Below the pieces are notes generated by a model that worked only from the letters and a program-made list of their open reading frames with translations, made no database searches and had not been told where the DNA came from. Of a DNA stretch of 64,000 bases, positions 1 through 64,000 are shown piece by piece (position 1 is the stretch's first letter; each line of letters begins with the position of its first letter). Made by a program: the position numbers and the translations under genes. The DNA comes from Capitulum mitella. Taxonomy: Eukaryota > Arthropoda > Thecostraca > Pollicipedomorpha > Pollicipedidae. The DNA is taken from positions 23,152,374-23,216,373 of the forward strand of contig CP099847.1 of assembly GCA_030062745.1 (NCBI GenBank), read 5' to 3'.

Positions 1-381
1 TTTTCATGTAAATGAGCTACGGCTACACGCCGGCTAGCTGCCCACCGGCAATGGCTGTTCCGGCGAGAGAACAGTGCTTAGTATGTTCGGTAGCTTGGGG
101 ATTATATTGCTTAAAAAAGCACCGTGACAAGCAGAACGGAATATGGAGCAACAACTTTAATTAGTTTCTTGGAATTCTGCCAAAAAAGCGTGAGTTATTT
201 AAATGGTGTTTCCGTCAGCAAAAAAAGAAACAGTCTACATCAATACCACGAACACTTCAAGATCACAAGCCGATCAAATGCACCAACTCATCCGGCGCAG
301 CTTCCCCCCCCCCGCCCCGAGGAGCCGCGCGCAGCCGGCGCGTCCCACAGCGCGGCGCCGGCGCCGGCAGCGGCCACTCAC
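1..381 (-). other. Intron after exon 36
   Basis: Non-coding on both strands as far as I can see. It starts with the donor of exon 36 and has a C/G-rich low-complexity segment at 304-375. The exons encoding the end of the FERM domain and the stop codon are not here. Confidence 0.7.
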
Positions 382-56829
<56,448 letters not shown>

Positions 56830-58194
56830 CTGAAACCAGGTCAACACGGGTCAAACAACAGGTCGAGAGAGGGTCGCCACAGTTAAACTGAGCCATAGCC
56901 ACCGGGCGGCATTCTGCAACAGGGATTTCATGGGGCCATTACCCGCGACAATGAATCATGGCCATCGAATGAGCCCCGAAAGACGGAAGCCCATTGTTGT
57001 CGGGGCAGGCAGCAGCCGGACACTGTCCCAAAAATCACCGCACACATTCGTTCGAGTGGTGTCCAACCCAGACAGCACAAACCATCAACGCAACGTAGAG
57101 GGTGTACCGGCCTCAGACTGCAATCATTTTTCTCGTCCCCTGACGTCGAACGGTGCATGTACAGCGTCGCTGTTCCGGTTCTAATTAAAATACGAAGACG
57201 GTTTTCTCCGACGGCTCAAAATTCTCCGCAAACCAAAGTCCTTGGGCCCGACTACGGTTTAACCGAAACTCTATTCCCCAATGGCACCAGCGGTCACCAC
57301 GACATGACTGACTGGACATCATGGTCAGGCCGGATCGGATCTGGCAGGTGGGGTGAGCTCAGCAGCTCCGCCGCACCGGAAGTCCGGCCTGCGGACGTGG
57401 CGGGTGACGAGACGGCCAGATGTCTGAGGGCGTGCGAACAAAAAACGGCCCGCATTAATCTCACTTTTGTGCGGTCTGCAGGCGTCCGACGGCTCACAGG
57501 CGAGCGAAATTACCCGCGTCTGAGCAGGAGCGTCCCAGCTCTTGGTCCGATGCACAATGACGCAAGGTTTTCGTCTGTGGGAACTGCGCATGCGCCGGCA
57601 GGTCGAGGACCGACGCCTTGTCATGGCGCTTTTCATCTGTTCTCGACCTGTCACACTGTCCCTGCCGAATCCCTCTCCCACTGCCGTTCTCCTCTGACGC
57701 CGAACAGGCGGCTCGATCGTCTCCCGCCGCGACCCCGGCTGGCCGTCACGGCCGGGCGCCGGACCGTCCTCAGTGAACGAATGAAGCGGGTGGCCAGACG
57801 GGCAACAGCAGCCGGACGGCGACGACGCCCGCCCAGGTCTGGCTCTCAGGTCGGCGGCGGACGGAGCTCTCACGACCGCCGGCATGATGCGGAGCGCAAC
57901 AGCATCGGAGTCAAAGCTTCGGCGACGACGGCGTACACGACGGGAAGGCCGCGGAGAAGCGGTGACCTGTACTCTGACGCCCCGTTCAGTGCCGGTGGCC
58001 TCCAGTTGGGTGCGGCGTTTCCACTGAAGCCCGCCAGAGCGGCGGCGGCAAACAGGAGTCGTCTGTCCGGGTCCCGCGGCGCTTAGTGACCCGGCGGCCG
58101 ACTGCTGACCGTGACGGCCCACCGCCGAGCCTCTCCGGGCCTGCCGCTCCCACAGGCCGCCGCCTCTCGCGCCACAGCCGGAGAGGTCACCATC

Positions 58195-58262
58195 GCCGCC
58201 GGACCGGAGGCCGGAGACCGGAGACCGGAGACCGGGGACCGGAGACCGGAGACCGTCTGCGG
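58195..58262. repeat. (GGAGACC)n-type short tandem repeat
   Basis: GGAGACCGGAGACCGGAGACCGGGGACC: seven-to-eight base units over about 65 bp. Confidence 0.85.
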
Positions 58263-59204
58263 CCGAGAGCGAGAGTGACCGGACCCTTCCCTCGCCACAC
58301 CGCGGCTTCCCGCCCGGCGCCGGAGACGCCGGCCACGGCTGCCGACCGGACGGTTCTGCCGTGTCCGTACGTCTGGGCCGGGTCGGGTCGGGGAGGCGCC
58401 AGTACGGGTCCGGCCCGCCCCGGTCCCCAGCGGCTGGGATTCCGGGTATGCCGCCGCGCCGCCGCTCGCCGAACATCGCGGCCGCCGAGACGGCGGACGG
58501 TCCGGCCGGTGAGTCACCACGTCTCGGCCGGGCCTGTTGACAGTCCGCGCCACCGTCCAGCTGCCGGCCGGCCCCTGACTCAGCCCACCTGAGCCGTCTA
58601 CGGCCGCACGCGCCAGGACCGCGCCGGCCGGCCCCTGACTCAGCTCACCTGAGCCGCCTGCGGCCGCACGCGCCGGGACAGCGCCACCGCCAGCGGAGCC
58701 GGCCGGATCCGGCAGCAGCCGGGCCCGGCGGGGCCGCGGGACCCACGGGACCCTGGAGACGGCAGCAGCGAGCGGCAAACTGGAGAACCGGCAGCACGCG
58801 ACGCCTCAAGGGTGTATCAAACCGTAGACGTCCAGCGCTGACCCCACCGGCGGCCGACAGCGCTCCCGAGGTCAGACGGTCCGGGCGAATGTTCCACACA
58901 GGACGCTTCCGGCGGCGGTTTCGGCGGCGGTGGCGGCGGACGTGTCTGCGGTCGGCTCGTGCCAGCCGCCACGCGTCCGGCGCCAGAAACGGCTGGTCAG
59001 CCGGCGGCGGGACAGAGCTTCTCAGCCCCGCCGCCCGCCGTCCGGGGCATCACACGGTCACTGGTCAGCCCTGCCGGGCCGTGTCACCGCCATGGACCGT
59101 CCCGGGGTCACCGTCAGGGGCCGTCAAGGGGTTACGGAGTGAGCAGGAGGTGGAGCGACGTCAGGCTGGCCGCCTTCTTGTCTTCGTGAGGGACGCAAAC
59201 ATGA

Positions 59205-59340
59205 TCTCCCGCTGGTATCACGCTACAGTGTGAGATCTCTCGCTGATGTCAAGGCGCAGTGCGATATATCCCGCTGGTGTCACGCTGCAGTGCGAGATAT
59301 CCCGCTGGTACCACGCTGCAGAGAGAGATCTCTCGCCGAT
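59205..59340. repeat. About 37 bp repeats (GAGATATCCCGCTGGTGTCACGCTGCAGTG type)
   Basis: Three to four imperfect units with a conserved GATATCCCGCTGGT(G/A)(T/C)CACGCT core. Confidence 0.8.
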
Positions 59341-59435
59341 GTCGCGCCCGCAACGCTACGCGTCGTTAATCTGCCGTCCGGTTTAATCGTCATCCGCATG
59401 TCCAGCCGAGTCCGGAACCACGACCTGCAAAGACT

Positions 59436-59562
59436 GGGCCACTCCCATCTGGACTCTGTTCGGCAGCGGAGCGGCTAGGCCACTCCCACCTGGTCTCCCT
59501 GTCCGGCAGCGGAGCGGCTGGGCCACTCCCAACTGGTCTCCCTGTCCGGCAGCGGAGCGGCT
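59436..59562. repeat. 43 bp repeat, about three units
   Basis: Units of CGGCAGCGGAGCGGCTGGGC plus CACTCCCACCTGGTCTCCCTGTC, nearly identical. Confidence 0.9.
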
Positions 59563-61004
59563 AAACATTCCTCCCTGTCCAGCAGCGGCAGTTAGTCGTG
59601 CGAGCGCGCGTCTTTCCTGCGGGAGCGGCCGCGGGCGGCGGTGGCGCCGGCCCGCCATGATTGGGCGGTGCCGGCGGCGGCGGCGGCGGCTGCAGGTGAA
59701 CCGGACGCGGTCGCGTCGGCTGACGGCGTGACCGCGGCGCCGGCGGCCGCCGCCGCCGCGCACGCCGGCCGGCGGCCAGTGAAAGGGATGGGGCCGCTGG
59801 AGCCGAGTGAATGGGACGAGACGCCGGCGGGCTGCCAGCACAATAGCTCGCAGCTTCAGATAACGGCACTGGTACAACGGCTCAAGACACGGCCGACGAG
59901 CGCGGCAGTGTCTCCGGTGGCGACCGACACTCGTCCGGCGCAAGGCCACGTATTGCCATGTCGCGGGGGACACACTCGAGGCGTGGTTCCGTGAAGCCGT
60001 CAGCGCCCGCCGACGTCTCCCTGGTCGGAGCCGGCCGGCCGTGGCCGGGCTGCCGTCCAGTGGTGGTCCGGAGACGGCTGCTGACGGGCTGACGGCGCGG
60101 CCAGGCGCCGGCAGGTGGGTCCAACTCCGGCCGTCACCTGCCGCAGACGACCCCCTCCCTCGCCCGATCACCTGCCGGCCGGGCCACGTGTCTTCCCTCC
60201 CCCGTCCTGGCGGCCAGATCAGCTGAGGAGGCCCGGCAGACAGCTGCGCCGAACGGGGGGGGACAGATCAGCTACCAAACAGTGGGCCGCAGTTCGGACG
60301 GCAGTGAGGGCACGGACCCGACTAATCCGGGTGTGGGGGGCTGACGCCAGGGCGAGGACGGTACCAGCCGAGCGAGCTTTCCTCCTCTCACAACCTTGTG
60401 ATGCCGAGACAATGCAGAGCCGGTGCAAACCGCCGGTCGCCCGCCGAGCCCTTTCCGGCGCGGGCGTCTGGAGTCGCCGGGCCTCATCCCCGCCTTCCCA
60501 CAGTCCAGGATGCACCCGGACGACCTTGCGCGGCGATCCACAGCCGAGAGCCGGCCGGCGGCCTGGAAAATCGGACGGCGCTCGGGACCGGCCGGGCCCG
60601 AGGGCGCCGGAGCCGGCCGGCGCGTGCCGCCGCCGCAGCCTCTCCCGGCGCCACTCGGCGCCACTCTGCGCCGGCGTGACGCCCCCGCGCGGGCCGGCCA
60701 CCGGCAGGGCGTGCCGGCATGTAAATGGTGTTTGTCACGCCAGCTGACCGCGCCGGCCCGTCGCCTAATGAATGAAACCCCGAGCCGGGGCGGAGCAGCT
60801 GCGGCCAGGGAGAAGCGGCGGGAAAGGCCGGGCCCAGCGGCGGCCGTCTGCGCCGGAAACTGACGGCCAACGTCATCTCCCGAGAGAAGGTCGGCTGGGC
60901 GTTATCTGCGGTTTCCTGCGGCCGCGTGCGGCCGTTCCGGTCCTGCACCGGACGAAGGCCGCTTGGTCTGCCGATGGCTTCGCTCTGGTACTGGACGGCA
61001 GGTG

Positions 61005-61205
61005 CACCCCTCTCCTGCCCCCATCTGGCAAGGGGGTGGCAGGTGCATCCCTCTCCTACCAACCGCTGGCAATGGACGACAGGGGTACTCCTCTCCTGCC
61101 ACCCTCTGGCTGGGGCGGCAGGTGCATCCCTCTCCTACCACCCGCTGGCAATGGACGACAGGGGTACTCCTCTCCTGCCACCCCCTGGCTGGGGCGGCAG
61201 GCGCT
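61005..61205. repeat. About 80 bp tandem repeat, two and a half units
   Basis: Units combine GGCAGGTGCATCCCTCTCCT with GCTGGCAATGGACGACAGGG and GTACTCCTCTCCTGCCACCC. Each unit itself contains a repeated CTCTCCTGCCACC half. Confidence 0.88.
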
Positions 61206-62019
61206 CCCGCCCCGTCTTGTCCCCGTCTGCTTCCCCGCCCCGCTCGTCACAAGGTGAACGGGGTGAGACGGCCGGCGGCCGGCAGGCCTCCAATTACACA
61301 AGATAAATCTGCCCAACAGTGACACGCGCGACACACGGGGAGACGGATGTCGCTCTGTTTCGAAACACCTCGTTGGTGGAGACTGGCGGTCCGCGCCGGG
61401 CGGCCACAGACGACTAAGGACGGCCTTTGCCGCAACAGCCGACCGCCGACCGGGGGGCAATTACCAGTAATTATCGTTCGTAATGAAGACCTGAAGAAGT
61501 TACTGACCTACACAATGGCTAATTATTCTATTCGGGCACAAGAGGCGTCTTCGTTATGCATACACAGGTATACCGAGGCACGGTAGACTTCAGGGTATCT
61601 TTGTGTTTTTCAGGCAGCATGAGGTTTCTAGTTTCTGGCATTGCCCAGTTACATGGCATCTCATCTGATATGCAATGATAGACATGGTTAAGCTGTTTTC
61701 AGAATTAAAATAAAGACCTAAAAGCACACTTTTCCATCCGGTCCTCTACCTAGGATACGATCGAAAAATAAAATACGTTGAATGACAAATGGTCTGTCGC
61801 ACGACTCTAACTGACAAGAATTGCGTCAAGGTCGACGTAAGGATTCCACACCATGTCCTACTTAAAATGCGCCTCGGAGGCCTCAAGGACGGCGCTGTTC
61901 CACGGAGACATCCGGTCTGATCACTATCAGTCTCTCTCGGTTCGGTGAGAAGGCGACAGGCGGCGGCCAGTCTCACAGCCCGCCCGGGACACTTCCTGTC
62001 TCCAGCTCCTCCGGTACAG

Positions 62020-62985
62020 AAGACGGCCGGCAGACACTGTCTCCAGTTCCTCCGGTACAGAGGACGGCCGGCGGACACTGTCTCCAGCTCCTCCGGTACA
62101 GAGGACGGCCGGCGGACACTGTCTCCAGCTCCTCCGGTACAGAGGACGGCCGGCGGACACTGTCTCCAGCTCCTCCGGTACAGAGGACGGCCGGCGGACA
62201 CTGTCTCCAGTTCCTCCGGTACAGAGGACGGCCGGCAGACACTGTCTCCAGCTCCTCCGGTACAGAGGACGGCCGGCGGACTCAGTCTTCAGCTCATCCG
62301 GTACAGAGGACGGCCGGCGGACACTGTCTTCAACTCCTCCAGTACAGAGGACGGCCGGCGGACTCTGTCTTCAGCTCATCCGGTACAGAGGACGGCCGGC
62401 GGACACTGTCTCCAGCTCCTCCGGTACAGAGGACGGCCGGCGGACACTGTCTCCAGCTCCTCCGGTACAGAGGACGGCCGGCGGACTCTGTCTTCAGCTC
62501 CTCCGGTACAGAGGACGGCTGGCGGACACTGTCTCCAGCTCCTCCGGTACAAAGGACGGCCGGCGGACACTGTCTTCAGCTCCTCCGGTACAACGGACGG
62601 CCGGCGGACACTGTCTTCAGCTCCTCCGGTACAGAGGACGGCCGGCGGACACTGTCTCCAGCTCCTCCGGTACAGAGGACGGCCGGCAGACACTGTCTCC
62701 AGTTCCTCCGGTACAGAGGACGGCCGGCGGACACTGTCTCCAGCTCCTCCGGTACAAAGGACGGCCGGCGGACACTGTCTTCAGCTCCTCCGGTACAAAG
62801 GACGGCCGGCGGACACTGTCTTCAGCTCCTCCGGTACAGAGGACGGCCGGCGGACACTGTCTCCAGCTCCTCACCTACAGAGGACGGCCGGCAGACACTG
62901 TCTCCAGCTCCTCCGGTACAGACGACGGCCGGCAGACACTGTCTCCAGCTCCTCACCTCCAGAGGACGGCCGGCGGACGTTCTCT
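62020..62985. repeat. 41 bp minisatellite, about 23 units
   Basis: Units of CCAGCTCCTCCGGTACAGAG plus GACGGCCGGCGGACACTGTCT, with few variants (CTTCAGCTC, GGTACAAAGG). It is the longest array in the window. No frame contains a stop, so an artificial 431-residue open frame runs through it on the plus strand. Confidence 0.97.
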
Positions 62986-64000
62986 GTCTCAGCTCCTCAG
63001 TTGGATGATGGCCGGCAGCAGAAAGCCTTTCAGCCCGCCCGGCAGATATACGAACATCACGTTATCCAGTCGGCAGTTGCAGCCCCCTCCCTCGTTACTC
63101 GGGAATTTGCCGTTGCGATCACAGGCGCACGTGGAAATGAACGCGCAGAAGCCCTGTTTAGCCGCAATCGCCTTGAGACTAGTTCCGCTCGTGCAAAAGC
63201 GTTCCTGAGAGCAGCTGGCCACCGCACGTGTCCGGTCTAAACCCACGCTGGAGACGCTGGCAAGTGTGAACAAACAGCCGGCGGATTCCGGCTGGAAACT
63301 CTGCGAGAGCCGCCCTGGTGCCGCAAGCCGCCGGAACTGACAACTGCGTCACAAAGCGCCAACTTCGCCCGCAGATGCGGTCCGGCTCGACAGTCCCGAC
63401 GGCCCCTTGCCACGGCCGACAATCGCAGTACCGTCCAACTCCCGCTCTCCTGAAGCTCGGCCGCCCCGGACCGCTCGCGACTCCCACCGCCCGACGTCGC
63501 GCCGTGCCGTGACGGCTTCGCACGGCGGCGGAGAAGGGCGGCTCCGCAGAGCGCAGCAGGGCGGCTCCGCAGAGTGCAGCGTCCGTCAAGTCTGTCGCTC
63601 CGACGCTCTGAATGAAGTCAGGCGCCGCACGGAGGCGCCGAGATGCTTCGACAGCGGTCTGAAGTGTCCGGGAGTTCCCACGAAGGGTGCTGAGCAGGAT
63701 ACAAGCAGCGATGCAAACGAGAGTCCGGCTGAGACAGACGTCAGGTGGCGAGCACTCGCACGGCCGTGCAGTGGTCGTTTGCCTTGCTCGATTCCTGCGA
63801 GGCCGCGCTGCCGGCCGTTCGGCCGTCCAGCGCACGCCAGCCACGCTCCGAACAATGGACCGGCGCTACCGTAAAAACGGCCTGCCGCCGGCGGCGGCAG
63901 CCGGCGGACGACTACGCACGCCTTCCCCTCCCCCCCGACAGGACCGGCCGACTGCGTGTTGACGTCTGGACGGCTGGCCGGCGCGCGGGAGAGGCCCCAA

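Larger units (their letters stand above)
56830..64000 (-). other. Region upstream of exon 1 (intron or 5' flank)
   Basis: No recognisable exon for the myosin N-terminal SH3-like subdomain and no other gene. Very GC-rich at 57.7-61.3 kb, with several minisatellites. The sequence just upstream of exon 1 is open in frame to an ATG at 56,902, so exon 1 could in principle be a first coding exon, but the clear TTTCAG|GG acceptor and the missing N-terminal subdomain argue for an upstream exon. Confidence 0.6.

Noticed and set aside
57325-58778. 383- and 231-residue minus-strand frames
   Set aside because: Arg/Pro/Gly-rich with no family resemblance, in very GC-rich DNA where stops are rare; shadow frames.
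61945-63240. 431-residue plus-strand open frame
   Set aside because: Runs through a 41 bp tandem array; the protein repeats are a by-product of the missing stops.
63179-63844. 221-residue minus-strand frame that might hold the myosin N-terminus
   Set aside because: No SH3-like subdomain pattern and no suitable phase-1 donor; not supported.

Overview
This is eukaryotic, almost certainly invertebrate metazoan, DNA. It is GC-rich, has no prokaryotic gene layout, and carries one large intron-rich gene on the minus strand. The gene encodes an unconventional myosin of the MyTH4-FERM group. I could place 36 coding exons between 56,829 and 382. All junctions between them keep the reading frame except one (exon 8 to exon 9). 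Together they give about 2,085 residues. Both ends are missing: the extreme N-terminus (probably right of the window, or behind an unrecognised exon) and the last part of the second FERM domain (left of position 1). An arthropod, perhaps a crustacean, would fit the GC-rich, minisatellite-filled introns, but that is a guess.

Layout, read in the direction of transcription from high to low coordinates. At 56.8 kb lies the first recognisable motor exon. A 20.9 kb intron follows (35.8-56.7 kb), holding only minisatellites and unique DNA. The rest of the motor is at 35.8-17.6 kb: P-loop at 34.8 kb, switch I at 28.0 kb, switch II at 23.9 kb, SH1 region at 18.5 kb, converter at 17.7 kb. Three IQ motifs are at 17.2-17.7 kb, a charged single-helix stretch at 16.3 kb, and an acidic plus proline-rich linker at 15.3-14.3 kb. 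The tail is MyTH4-1 (13.9-11.6 kb), FERM-1 (11.4-7.3 kb), MyTH4-2 (7.1-5.9 kb) and FERM-2 (5.4 kb to beyond the left edge). I see no SH3 domain between FERM-1 and MyTH4-2. That argues against classes VII and XV, which carry one, and makes class XXII my best guess.

The most unusual property is in the introns. At seven exon edges, short tandem duplications or long minisatellites start exactly at the splice junction and carry copies of the splice site itself, often with some exon sequence: 5 acceptors (exons 4, 6, 25, 33, 35) and 2 donors (exons 14, 33). The gene is therefore lined with tens of decoy splice sites, some intact and some with the AG destroyed. A 313 bp hAT-like MITE with an 8 bp target-site duplication sits inside another minisatellite (20.3-20.65 kb). 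One exon pair (8/9) does not join in frame as sequenced, which suggests a 1-base difference at a donor or use of a downstream acceptor.

I found no second protein-coding gene, no CRISPR array and no convincing functional RNA gene. The long open frames in the repeat blocks are by-products of the tandem repeats.
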